In this document: one piece after another, positions 1 to 7,917 of the stretch
Numbering within the stretch: position 1 is the stretch's first letter
Layout of the letters: every line of letters begins with the position of its first letter
Assembly (NCBI GenBank): GCA_007695365.1
Contig: REDV01000095.1
Location: 1-55,285, forward strand
DNA: 55,285 nt
Reading direction: 5' to 3'
Source: Cryomorphaceae bacterium
GTDB lineage: Bacteria > Bacteroidota > Bacteroidia > Flavobacteriales_D > SKUL01
Notes under the pieces: model-generated
Database searches by the model: none
Told to the model about the DNA's origin: nothing
Seen by the model: the letters and a program-made list of their open reading frames with translations, nothing else
Program-made: the position numbers and the translations under genes

Positions 1-1484
1 CCCACGCGATGTGACTGCCAGAAATAGATGCCGGCAAAGGTCTCCGAACCCTCTTTTTCAGTAGGTCGGGCCGGAATCAGCTTGATGGTGTCGGAAGCGC
101 TCAATGGGGTAATGGAGGCAGCTTCGCGCCAGTTTTTAAACGCTTCGCTTTTGTCCAGGCCCTTGATGGCCTTTTGATCAGTTAGGTGGATTTCCGGTGC
201 CTGGTCTTTCATGCGTTCCGAGAAGATGGTATTGGAGAATTCAACCAGTTTCGGTGTTGATCTCCACGACATTTTCAGCAGTTCGATGTTCAGGTTTCGA
301 TTGTCATCCTGCTTTGTAAATTCATTGATTACGCCTTGAATCAGTTGCGGATCGGTGCCGCGAAAACCGTAAATGGACTGTTTGGGGTCACCCACCCAGT
401 AGGAATGTTTTACCAATTCCGAGAGCTTGATGAAAATGCTGAGCTGGATGGGGTTGGAGTCCTGAAATTCATCTACCATCACCAGGTCAATGGTGTGATT
501 GATTTCCTCCATTACAATGGGATTGTCAAGGAGCTGAAGGAAGTAGACTTCCATGTCGGTGAAGTCCACCAGGCCGCGTTCGAGCTTAAACGATTGGTAG
601 GAATCCATCGCCCTCCTGGCCACATCGAAAACGAGCGTGGTGTATTCGAGCACCATTTCGCGGAGCAGGTCGATTTGGGGATAATCGAACTCAGGAATTT
701 GGGTATAGATATCAGTATATTTTTGAGCATTGTAAACACCGCATATACTCTTATACAGCTTCCAGAAATCCCTGATGTCCTTTAAAGTGACTTCCCGGGC
801 ATCCAGTTTGCTCAGGTACTTGTCAAATTCCTGTTTGATTTTGGGATATGTTTTGTTGTCGAGTACATTCTCAAACATCACATTTTTGCACTGTTCTACC
901 ACTTCCGGGAATACACTGCCTTTTAGCGTACCCGAAAAAATTTCTTCTGCTTTCTTGAGGCTGAACTGCTGGCTTTGCTCATCGTTGAGGTCAATGTGAT
1001 TGCTTTGGGCCTCTTCCATTATTTTCAATACATCCTGGCGCCATTTTTCGGGGATGTAATGACCCAGTGGGGTGCAAAAATTAAACGAAAAGTTGAGGTG
1101 CGAAAGCCGGTCTAGTTCCTGATCTGTAGGCACTTCGGCAATGGCTTGTGTAAAGAAAACCTCTTGTTCATTTTCGCTGATTTCGCGCACTTCCGGTGAA
1201 ATGTCCAGCAGGTACCAGTACTTCTTGATAAAAGTGTACCCTACGGAATGTATCGTCCCCATCAGGGCTTCCTGCAATTGGTTGGCCTCGTTAAAGCGCT
1301 GTTCACTGAGCATTCTGCCCTGGGCTTTTTCGCGTATTTCAGCTGCGGCCTTTTTGGTAAAGGTGGTGAGCAATACTTTTTGAGGGGCATTGTTTTTCTC
1401 CACAACCCAGGAGTACAGGTGCTCGATAAGGCTGTATGTTTTACCGCTTCCGGCGCCGGCATTGATAAAGGTGATGTTTTTCAT
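1..1484 (-). CDS. UvrD/RecB-family (AddA-like) DNA helicase, N-terminal part; runs off the window start
   Basis: Superfamily 1 helicase, presumably working with the nuclease encoded just upstream of it to process DNA ends. The minus frame is open from an ATG at 1484 to the window edge, giving 494 residues and no stop. Walker A (GAGSGKT, residues 10-16) sits at the very N-terminus. Motif II is VDEFQDSNPIQ, with DEFQD at about 338-342. It is followed by VGDPKQSIYGFRG, typical of UvrD/RecB enzymes, and by a WRS motif. The long insertion between motifs I and II resembles RecB/AddA more than compact UvrD. The start lies 9 nt after the TAG stop of the nuclease gene, so the two are almost certainly co-transcribed. 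The C-terminal half is not visible, so whether it carries its own nuclease domain is unknown. Confidence 0.92.
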   Translation of the reverse strand, partial: MKNITFINAGAGSGKTYSLIEHLYSWVVEKNNAPQKVLLTTFTKKAAAEIREKAQGRMLSEQRFNEANQLQEALMGTIHSVGYTFIKKYWYLLDISPEVREISENEQEVFFTQAIAEVPTDQELDRLSHLNFSFNFCTPLGHYIPEKWRQDVLKIMEEAQSNHIDLNDEQSQQFSLKKAEEIFSGTLKGSVFPEVVEQCKNVMFENVLDNKTYPKIKQEFDKYLSKLDAREVTLKDIRDFWKLYKSICGVYNAQKYTDIYTQIPEFDYPQIDLLREMVLEYTTLVFDVARRAMDSYQSFKLERGLVDFTDMEVYFLQLLDNPIVMEEINHTIDLVMVDEFQDSNPIQLSIFIKLSELVKHSYWVGDPKQSIYGFRGTDPQLIQGVINEFTKQDDNRNLNIELLKMSWRSTPKLVEFSNTIFSERMKDQAPEIHLTDQKAIKGLDKSEAFKNWREAASITPLSASDTIKLIPARPTEKEGSETFAGIYFWQSHRV

Positions 1485-1493
1485 GGATGGTGG

Positions 1494-4163
1494 CTATTGA
1501 AGTGTTCCTTTCAAGAAGTTAAATCCTGTGTAGGGAATCGTTTTCTTTGTGTTATTTTCTTCGGGCAATGGAATAAGGTTGGGCTCCTGGTGGTATGCCA
1601 GGCTGGAGAGGTCGGGACCCTCGCCAAATTCAACTTTACCCTGCCTGAGTTCGCTCCAGCGAAACTCCAGTGATCGCTTCAGTTTGGAAAGAATTTCGCT
1701 ATTCCCGGCCGTTGATGGTACTTTTTGTACACCTCTCCCCTTGAGGTCAGCAGCAGTGAGGAGTTTACCCTGGTCCAGCAGGAAATAAGCGGTGCGGGCT
1801 TGTTCGCGTTCGTTGAGCGCTGCGGTATACAGCGCCAATTGGATGGCGGCACCGTCCTCAATTTTCTTGATGTATTTTTTGTCCGAATACGTCCACTTCA
1901 TATCGATGATAAAGTGTTGTCCATTGCTGTCTTTGAGCAACAGATCAATATAGCCCCTCACATATCCCAAAGCCTCGTCCACAATGCAATCTTCATCGTA
2001 GCCGAAAGATTGTTCGCAGGCTTCCACCACAAAATTGTTTCCAGTGATGATTTCCTGCAGGTTGCGAACGGATTTCCAGAGTTTGTAACGGAACGCGCTC
2101 ATAGCGAACCGGTTTTCGGGTTGTAAAAATGTAGCTCCTTCTGTATGGATCACGTGGTCAAAAGTAATTTTGAATTCATTTTCGGAAATATTGAAAGTAG
2201 ATTGACCAATGGCGTGTTGAATAAAAAGGTTCTCTACCACTTTATGGGCAATGTTTCCGAGCAGCAGGTTGTCCGAGGGGATGCTCAACCCGCGATTGTC
2301 TTCAAACAGCGCCACGTATTGCAGTACCCAGTCCAAGGGGTATTCGATAAATCGCTCCAATGAACTGACGCTTTCAACAGGCCGTCTGGGGATGATTTTG
2401 AACGTTTGATCCGAGAGCGCTTCAACTTGTTCCTGAAGCGGAAGCATGCGTTGGGTCTCAAAGGCAGATTGAAAGATAGCGCGATCAATGAGCGCGATAT
2501 CGTTTTGGATATCCTGTACAACAGCGAGAATGTTTTCGGTGCTTTCGCCAAAAAGCGATTCCATACGGATGTGTAAGGGGTGCTTATCGACGCCCTCTTG
2601 TTCGATGAAACAAAGCTTGAGTTTGTTTTGCGTGCGCGCAATGCCACGCACCCATTGTTCCAGTTGAAGGTTGACCTGTGCTTCAGGACTGTAATAGGTG
2701 CTGTGATCTTTCAGGAATTCGCGCTCCTCGTGCAGCAAAAATTTCCCCACCGTTGCTTTGAGCGGGTGATCGTAAAAATTCAGGGCAACAACCTCTTTGG
2801 CGGTAGTGGAGGCAACAGCACCGAAATCGTCCACAACGCAAACGCTGTTTTGCTGTCGCTGGTAATTGGTGAAATGCGTCGATTCGTAGATTCCCTGAAA
2901 TATTTTTTCTATTTCCTTTGCGTTGCCTTGCTCCGGAATCAACTGAAGGGTTTGCTGACACAAGCTGTCGAGGTATGTAAACTGTTCCCTTATTTCTGGG
3001 GGCAGTCCGGCCTTGCACTTTTCCTGAATCCATTTTTGTAAAAACTGCAGCAAGCTTTTCGCCCGTTTGCGCACCGTGGCATCGTCGCGTTTTTCAAAAG
3101 TCAGAAACAGTTCAATGATATTTTGGCGCCTTTTGATTTCATGTTCCTCGGGCGCGGCATCTTCGCCTTGGCCGCTCAGGTAATTTTCAATCACCGCATT
3201 CCATTCCGCGTTGCCCACACCGGGTTTGTCGGCCAGGCAGCGGGTAAGTTGGTACGATAGTTTTCTGTCAATGGGGGAGTAGCGCAACTGCAACAACGAA
3301 AGCAACGCGTGAATATTCAACTCCCCGGTAATGCACGGAATAACCAGTTTGTACAGTTGAATGGTCATCGGGTTGGCGGCCAGTTGTTTTGAGCCGCTGG
3401 CGCTTTTGCCAAATGAAACAAGGCTGTAGTCGAAGTTGGCGTTGTCGCGGTTGATGAAAACGTGTTTTTCGGCGTCGGCGCAATAGGCCATGGCGTCGCA
3501 CATTTCCTGCTGGTTGTTGAAACGGATAAGTTGCAGGCTGGGGTCCTCATCTAAAGGAGCCAAAGTTCTTTTTGGTTTTTTTCCGCGCAATGCGGCCTGG
3601 AACATCCCGAGGTTGTTGGTGGGCTCAGGTTCCGCAGAATCCGCTTCAGAAACCCTGTTCCCGAGGGCCTTCAGTACCCGCTGAATCATGGGTGGCAGGT
3701 GTTCGGTTTTGTCGTGCAGCACGATATATTCGAAACAAATTTCCTTCGGATTGGCTTTTTCAATGGCCTGCAGCACATTGCGCCACCGGTCGGGTATGCC
3801 CGTGAAGAATGGAGTTTGCTGAAAGGCCGCTTCAACTGTTGCCAGTTGGCCGAGTCGTTGGGGCTGGTTTTTCATATTGTGCTGCCACCCCATAGCGATC
3901 AGCTCGTCGCGATACCCCAATAATTCCTGGGACACTTTGAGCTCATCCTTTTGCAGTGAATTGTAAAAGAAGTTATCGTCGCCGGATTTTTTCAGGCAAT
4001 CGAGCCAGGCTTTCAGCCGCTCGTCGGGCTGCGGAAAAAAATCGAACAGCCCAAGCTCGCGCTCCAGCAGACTCAGCAAGGTCAACGGCCCCACCGGGCG
4101 GCTGCCATCATCGTTTTCTTTGTACGGGCGTCCGTCGTAGGCAGTAGAAAAAAGTAGTTTCAT
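1494..4163 (-). CDS. AddB-like protein with C-terminal RecB-family PD-(D/E)XK nuclease
   Basis: An 889-residue protein whose last quarter is a RecB/Cas4-type nuclease. The visible elements are GNIAHKVVE (His at about 640), GYID (Asp about 740), IDMKW (Asp 754, Lys 756) and QLALY (from about 775), so all catalytic positions are intact. The central region is rich in helical, divergent sequence, as in inactivated helicase-like AddB/RexB scaffolds. Unlike Bacillus AddB it shows no N-terminal Walker A and no cysteine cluster after the nuclease motifs that could hold an iron-sulphur cluster. It is first in a two-gene operon, followed after 9 nt by the helicase. Known AddAB pairs resect double-strand breaks and degrade foreign linear DNA. 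Whether this pair does repair, defence or both is inference. Confidence 0.85.
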   Translation of the reverse strand: MKLLFSTAYDGRPYKENDDGSRPVGPLTLLSLLERELGLFDFFPQPDERLKAWLDCLKKSGDDNFFYNSLQKDELKVSQELLGYRDELIAMGWQHNMKNQPQRLGQLATVEAAFQQTPFFTGIPDRWRNVLQAIEKANPKEICFEYIVLHDKTEHLPPMIQRVLKALGNRVSEADSAEPEPTNNLGMFQAALRGKKPKRTLAPLDEDPSLQLIRFNNQQEMCDAMAYCADAEKHVFINRDNANFDYSLVSFGKSASGSKQLAANPMTIQLYKLVIPCITGELNIHALLSLLQLRYSPIDRKLSYQLTRCLADKPGVGNAEWNAVIENYLSGQGEDAAPEEHEIKRRQNIIELFLTFEKRDDATVRKRAKSLLQFLQKWIQEKCKAGLPPEIREQFTYLDSLCQQTLQLIPEQGNAKEIEKIFQGIYESTHFTNYQRQQNSVCVVDDFGAVASTTAKEVVALNFYDHPLKATVGKFLLHEEREFLKDHSTYYSPEAQVNLQLEQWVRGIARTQNKLKLCFIEQEGVDKHPLHIRMESLFGESTENILAVVQDIQNDIALIDRAIFQSAFETQRMLPLQEQVEALSDQTFKIIPRRPVESVSSLERFIEYPLDWVLQYVALFEDNRGLSIPSDNLLLGNIAHKVVENLFIQHAIGQSTFNISENEFKITFDHVIHTEGATFLQPENRFAMSAFRYKLWKSVRNLQEIITGNNFVVEACEQSFGYDEDCIVDEALGYVRGYIDLLLKDSNGQHFIIDMKWTYSDKKYIKKIEDGAAIQLALYTAALNEREQARTAYFLLDQGKLLTAADLKGRGVQKVPSTAGNSEILSKLKRSLEFRWSELRQGKVEFGEGPDLSSLAYHQEPNLIPLPEENNTKKTIPYTGFNFLKGTLQ

Positions 4164-4211
4164 GGATATCGTGTTGGTTGACTGTTGGCTCGCTAATCTA
4201 ATTAAATTAAA

Positions 4212-4373
4212 CCCAAATTATGCAGTAGGAGGAGCGATGAGCTCTGAACTATCTGCCTTAGTTGGGTTAACCCCGATCTAGAGAATCACTTTTTCAGTGC
4301 GGCGAAGCGTGCTGAAAATGGTTGATTCTCTTTATCGAATATGCTCTAAGCAAGGCTTATTGCATATTTTGGG
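4212..4373 (+). repeat. 162-bp MITE-like element, left copy
   Basis: Begins CCCAAATTATGCA and ends TGCATATTTTGGG, imperfect 13-bp terminal inverted repeats with one mismatch. The whole 162 bp reappears in opposite orientation at 10097-10258, with about 19 mismatches by hand alignment (roughly 88% identity). It encodes nothing obvious. The flanks TTAAA and ATAAA could be a decayed target duplication. It lies upstream of the nuclease gene and may separate it from the island. Confidence 0.75.
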
Positions 4374-4529
4374 ATAAATGTACCGTGTGTTATGAGCTGC
4401 TGTCACCATATCATTACGTCTGGTCACGGAATCATTGACAAAGTATTTTAAGATATTCTCTTGTTGTCAACGTAAGTCAAACATTTACAAACTGTTGAAG
4501 AATCAATCCTGGCAGGATTAAAATTCGTT

Positions 4530-4568
4530 CCAAATTATGCGATAAGCGGTGCTTATCGCATAATTTGG
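4530..4568. repeat. Perfect 18-bp-arm hairpin related to the MITE ends
   Basis: The arms 4530-4547 and 4551-4568 are perfectly complementary around the 3-nt loop ggt. The arm begins CCAAATTATGC and contains ATAAGC, matching the terminal and internal palindromes of the 162-bp element, so this may be a minimal derivative of it. It is not followed by a T-tract, so it is not a typical terminator. Part of the right arm (4557-4567) is also complementary to 4659-4669, the start region of the next gene. Confidence 0.8.
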
Positions 4569-4586
4569 GTTCATTCCGCTCCGCCC

Positions 4587-4622
4587 TGTCAATCATTTCT
4601 GCAAGCTGCGTATTTATTCCTG
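4587..4622 (+). promoter_or_regulatory. Conserved leader box upstream of A1
   Basis: A segment TGTCAAtcATTTCTGC followed by cTGCGTATTTATTCCTG sits 78 nt before the A1 start. A nearly identical segment lies 79 nt before A2 (5832-5867), and a more diverged one lies 134 nt before A3 (8302 onwards). Conservation of non-coding sequence along with the genes may mark a promoter or RNA leader, or may simply be duplicated with them. The function is not known. Confidence 0.45.
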
Positions 4623-4664
4623 TCGGCAAAGCCAAATCAGTATTCACCATTAAAACCACAAATT

Positions 4665-5201
4665 ATGCGTCAAGACGAAGAGCATGACATGGATGATTTC
4701 GAAGATGATGTACAACCCTACAAAGAGCGGTTCACTTCTACTTTTGCGCGGTACGAGTGGCATTTACATATCCTGACCTTATCAAGCGGGGGTAACACCA
4801 TATCGCCGAAACAGGTGTTTGAATTGCTGGACGAGGCAGTGTTTCATAAAGTTGCGGTTGTGAGTGATTTTACGGGACTTGCATTTCTGCCCGCTGCGGG
4901 TTCCGTATTGTGGGGAGCCATCAACGAAGTGCTCTATCACTATTACAAAGTGAGAGTGTATGCTGTTATACACTCCATGCCTGTCAATCGGCCCGAAGCT
5001 GTTTTTGGTTCAGCGCGTCTCAATGCGGCCGTAGAAGTGATGCGTCCATTTTATCGTGAGATTCGGGGCGAATTGGATTGGTGCAGAATGATGGGGCCGT
5101 TAATGCTGGATATGTATTCGCACGGTGTACCCGATTGGATTGAGGAAATGAAAAATGGACTCGCTGCTGCATGTGAAGCCTGTGAGGTACCAAAGCCATA
5201 A
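4665..5201 (+). CDS. A1: hypothetical protein of the local W...[LF][WF]xx[IV]N family
   Basis: 178 residues, no signal peptide or membrane segment, acidic N-terminus, so probably cytosolic. Visible pattern: WHLHILT (Trp 32), LAFLP (72-76), LWGAIN (Trp 83, Asn 87), then a conserved stretch around FGSARLNAA. A2 shares all of these at nearly identical positions. A3 and both B proteins share the Trp and the [LF][WF]xx[IV]N signature at similar spacing. The alternating hydrophobic pattern suggests an alpha/beta domain. It is followed after 26 nt by B1, and the A1-B1 pair is repeated as A2-B2. The ATG is supported by alignment with A2, where GTG occupies the same place. I do not recognise the family; no function is proposed. 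Confidence 0.8.
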   Translation: MRQDEEHDMDDFEDDVQPYKERFTSTFARYEWHLHILTLSSGGNTISPKQVFELLDEAVFHKVAVVSDFTGLAFLPAAGSVLWGAINEVLYHYYKVRVYAVIHSMPVNRPEAVFGSARLNAAVEVMRPFYREIRGELDWCRMMGPLMLDMYSHGVPDWIEEMKNGLAAACEACEVPKP

Positions 5202-5227
5202 AGAACAAACTGAGATAATAAAGCGAT

Positions 5228-5770
5228 ATGCCGAAAAATGAATTCGATAGATTAGAGGTGAAGGATTACCTGGGAATGGATTGGCGCGAACACGTGTGTC
5301 ATTTTATGAACCGCCCGTGGAATGTTCAGATGGTGTCTTACGAAAAAATGCCTCAGTACCGCCAGGAAATTGAAACTACGCTCGAAGTGGTGATGCGGTC
5401 CGTGGGGTTTACATTTGTACACAGCCTAAACGACCATACTGTGATGGTTTATGGTCCGTTGGTGCGCAGGTCGTTTTGGAGCATGGTGAACCAATACCTT
5501 GAGCGCGAAATTAAAACCACCCTGGTTGTAATCAACATGAATACAGCCATGGAGGATCTTTTTGCAACAGGGCAGGAAAATCCAGCAGGTTTGGCGCTCC
5601 ATCGATTCAAACATTATAAAACTGTAGTGAGCGAGCTGGTAGAAGAAGTATCCGACCATCCGCTTACCATATCAGAAAGAGATTGCTTGCGCAGGAAATA
5701 TGAGTCCGAACACTACGTAAAACGCAGAATGGCCGCAGCGCTTGGCTTGCGTTCGATGGAAGAAGAATAG
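5228..5770 (+). CDS. B1: hypothetical protein, second member of the A-B pair
   Basis: 180 residues, apparently cytosolic. B1 and B2 are clear paralogues. Shared blocks are EHV..F.N..W.[VI]QMVSY (Trp 31 in B1), GF[TS]FVHS, a D.TV.[MV]Y.P strand and FW.MVN (Trp 84, Asn 88). The 53- and 57-residue spacings from the first Trp to the second Trp and to Asn are close to the 51 and 55 of A1, so A and B are probably distant relatives of one fold. The C-terminal third is helical and charged, ending in basic residues and an LGLRS tail (LGLNT in B2). The start ATG is 26 nt after A1; an internal ATG at residue 18 is an alternative. Function unknown. Confidence 0.78.
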   Translation: MPKNEFDRLEVKDYLGMDWREHVCHFMNRPWNVQMVSYEKMPQYRQEIETTLEVVMRSVGFTFVHSLNDHTVMVYGPLVRRSFWSMVNQYLEREIKTTLVVINMNTAMEDLFATGQENPAGLALHRFKHYKTVVSELVEEVSDHPLTISERDCLRRKYESEHYVKRRMAAALGLRSMEEE

Positions 5771-5831
5771 GCGTGCAGCTCTGGTAGCGTGGAGGTTTCG
5801 GAATGGAATGATCATTTGATTCGCCAAAGGG

Positions 5832-5867
5832 TGTCAATGATTTCTGCCTCCTGCGTATTTATTCCTG
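5832..5867 (+). promoter_or_regulatory. Conserved leader box upstream of A2
   Basis: Second copy of the leader segment described before A1, 79 nt ahead of the A2 start. The stretch between box and start is also shared, including GTATTCACCATTAAAACCA immediately before the start codon. The duplicated unit is therefore leader plus A plus B. Confidence 0.45.
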
Positions 5868-5910
5868 CCGGCATGGGGTAAGGCAGTATTCACCATTAAA
5901 ACCAATACTT

Positions 5911-6432
5911 GTGAGTCAAAACAAAACAGACAGAAAGGATGATTTTAATAAGGATGGCAGAAATCGCTTGATGTGCGTTTTTTCGCATCACGAATGGCAA
6001 CTCCATTTGCTGACCTGTGCAGTTCTGGATGATGAAAATCCGCCGCGAAAAGTTTTCGGGGCATTGGAGCAAGCGGGGTTTGCCAAAATTGTATTGGTGA
6101 GTGAACGTACAGGAATGGCTTTCTTGCCTACGGCAGAGGAAGCGTTATGGAAACCAATAAATTACGTGCTTTACAAAAAGTTTAAGGGAAACGTCTATGG
6201 GCTGCGGCATACCCATCCAGAAGACAGACCATTCGCGGCGTTCGGAACTGCCAGGCTGAATGCTGCCTATGAGGAGTTAAAGCCTGTAATACAGGAAACC
6301 AGGGATGAATTGGCCAGGTGCCAGAACAATGCGTCGTTCGCGCCCGACAGGTATGCAGCCAATGTGGAGCATTGGGGTGCTGCTATGCAGGAAAATTTAG
6401 CTGCCGCGTGCGATGAGGTGTTAGAAGAGTAA
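5911..6432 (+). CDS. A2: hypothetical protein, paralogue of A1
   Basis: 173 residues with a GTG start that aligns with the ATG of A1 (GTG AGT CAA against ATG CGT CAA), including the preceding leader. Conserved positions are WQLHLLT (Trp 29), MAFLP (69-73), LWKPIN (Trp 80, Asn 84) and FGTARLNAA. The N-terminal 20 residues are hydrophilic and diverged from A1. There is no export signal. It is followed after 18 nt by B2. Divergence is considerable at the protein level although the architecture is colinear, so the duplication is not recent. Function unknown. Confidence 0.78.
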   Translation: MSQNKTDRKDDFNKDGRNRLMCVFSHHEWQLHLLTCAVLDDENPPRKVFGALEQAGFAKIVLVSERTGMAFLPTAEEALWKPINYVLYKKFKGNVYGLRHTHPEDRPFAAFGTARLNAAYEELKPVIQETRDELARCQNNASFAPDRYAANVEHWGAAMQENLAAACDEVLEE

Positions 6433-6450
6433 TAAATGAAATGAGTCAAC

Positions 6451-6993
6451 ATGTATCAATCACAAATACAGCTAAGTAACTCGTTCACCATGAACAGGTG
6501 TGAACATGTGTATTATTTTGTAAACCATTCGTGGAGCATTCAGATGGTATCGTACGCCGGTCAACCGCAATACCATAAAGAAGCAGAAGCCACATTGGAA
6601 ATTGTTCTGCGGGCTATAGGTTTCAGTTTTGTGCACTCCATTGATGATGATACGGTGCTGATGTACGCTCCAGTCATCCGTCCGTCGTTTTGGGGAATGG
6701 TCAATGATATGATTGAGGAGCATGTCAAAACCCCGATTGTTGTTTCAGACCTGAAATCAGAAATTGATCATCTGACTCCAGTTGGTGAGGAGGAGATGAT
6801 GGCCCGTATTTTTTCCAGGTTGAAAGAATATGAAAGGCTTGTAAAGGAAATGCGTGTCGAAATGGACGCACATCCATTGTCGGAATCAGACAGGTATGAC
6901 CTCGGAAGAAAATGTATGTCCCGATACCCTGTAAACAACAGAATAACAATAGCCTTGGGTCTGAATACCTATGCAAAAGAAGTATGGCCGTGA
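6451..6993 (+). CDS. B2: hypothetical protein, paralogue of B1
   Basis: 180 residues, the same length as B1. It keeps WSIQMVSY (Trp 28), GFSFVHS, TVLMYAP and FWGMVN (Trp 81, Asn 85), with a helical, charged C-terminal half. The start ATG at 6451 lies 18 nt after A2; a second ATG at residue 14 is possible. It is followed after 22 nt by the small C protein, so A2, B2 and C probably form one transcript. Function unknown. Confidence 0.78.
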   Translation: MYQSQIQLSNSFTMNRCEHVYYFVNHSWSIQMVSYAGQPQYHKEAEATLEIVLRAIGFSFVHSIDDDTVLMYAPVIRPSFWGMVNDMIEEHVKTPIVVSDLKSEIDHLTPVGEEEMMARIFSRLKEYERLVKEMRVEMDAHPLSESDRYDLGRKCMSRYPVNNRITIALGLNTYAKEVWP

Positions 6994-7015
6994 TAAACCT
7001 TAAAATACCTTGTTT

Positions 7016-7246
7016 ATGATTTCTGGACCTGAATACTGCTACATGCTCTTTCATCGCGATCCTGAAATTTTAGAGGCTTTGAGCTGGGAGCTTATAACCA
7101 TCCCGGGCAGATCACTGCAATTTGTTAACGACCGCATGCTTCTGATCACCTCAGATTTGGATAGAGAAGATATATTCGGAATTTACAGATCTCTTCATTT
7201 TGTCATCAATGAAAAAGGGCTGTTTATTCTGCAGGCCGAGCCATAA
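7016..7246 (+). CDS. C: small hypothetical protein, possible shortened relative of the A/B family
   Basis: 76 residues from the ATG at 7016. Its central stretch NDRMLLITSDLDREDIFGIY resembles the strand-turn-helix of B proteins (D.TV.MY.P......FW.MVN), with IFGIYR in place of FWGMVN. The first conserved Trp block is not recognisable. It could be a minimal version of the same domain or a remnant of another copy. It follows B2 closely on the same strand. Function unknown. Confidence 0.5.
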   Translation: MISGPEYCYMLFHRDPEILEALSWELITIPGRSLQFVNDRMLLITSDLDREDIFGIYRSLHFVINEKGLFILQAEP

Positions 7247-7271
7247 CCACAAAAGCCGAAAAAATTGGACG

Positions 7272-7373
7272 ATGCACTTGATAAGATATTTGCCAAAAGA
7301 CCCTTATACAGGAATTGATGATATGGATGAATCTGAAAATTCAGTGGTCCAATTTCACGCAAACTCTTCATAA
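7272..7373 (+). CDS. Very short ORF between C and E, doubtful
   Basis: A 33-codon ATG frame (MHLIRYLPKDPY..., ending HANSS) fills most of the gap between the two neighbours on the same strand and in the same direction. It has no homologue known to me and no clear ribosome-binding site. It may be a remnant or chance. Confidence 0.15.
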   Translation: MHLIRYLPKDPYTGIDDMDESENSVVQFHANSS

Positions 7374-7388
7374 AAACTCATTGGATAC

Positions 7389-7622
7389 ATGAAAGAGAGA
7401 GTACACATAGAAGCATTGGAAAATGATGATTTCGCTATAAAGGTAGGCGACAAAATCATAGGAAGATTGCTGCGAACCGCTGAATGGAACGGGTACGATT
7501 GTATTTTGGAATTTGAATCTTCCGAGCCTTTTGATGATTTCAGAGTAAGCTCATTAATGCAGGGTGCGTTCATTATTCGGAATCACTACGAAAAGACTTT
7601 TGGAAAGCAGTTGAATCTTTAG
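7389..7622 (+). CDS. E: small hypothetical protein
   Basis: 77 residues, ATG start, acidic and soluble (MKERVHIEALENDDFAI...). No signal peptide, cysteine motif or membrane segment. The pattern of short alternating hydrophobic stretches suggests a small beta-rich domain. It does not carry the Trp/Asn signature of its neighbours. It lies in the island on the same strand, 142 nt after C, and is followed by a stretch with transposase debris. Not recognised. Confidence 0.5.
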   Translation: MKERVHIEALENDDFAIKVGDKIIGRLLRTAEWNGYDCILEFESSEPFDDFRVSSLMQGAFIIRNHYEKTFGKQLNL

Positions 7623-7720
7623 GAAATGGTGTTTGTTGCTTTTTAGCATCTACATCATGTTGCTGCCCTCTAAATAGCCGGACACGATTACGGAAAAATA
7701 ATTCGTAATCACGAACGTGA

Positions 7721-7838
7721 AAAAGAATGAAAAAGGAACCAAGAAGTTCACCAATAAGAAAAGCTGGCTATCCTGAAGGAAGCTCGTGAAGCAGATGTAA
7801 GGGGTTCACTGGTTAGGTTTTCAGGCATTTTCGTGTGA
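7721..7838 (+). pseudogene. Probable decayed IS3-family OrfA fragment
   Basis: Two overlapping frames together resemble the N-terminus of an IS3-type OrfA. One reads KKNEKGTKKFTNKKS. The other, from 7761, reads KLAILKEAREADVRGSLVR and ends in TGA at 7836-7838. KLAILKEA is a typical OrfA helix. A frameshift near 7755-7765 and an early stop mean nothing functional remains. No terminal repeats are visible. The rest of the gap between E and F (7623-7917) shows no gene. Confidence 0.4.
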
Positions 7839-7917
7839 GCAGTATTGGGTTTATTTAATGACTACTGTCAAAGATTACCCTCCGTATCGTTTATTGTAGA
7901 TAGAAAGACAAAACAAA

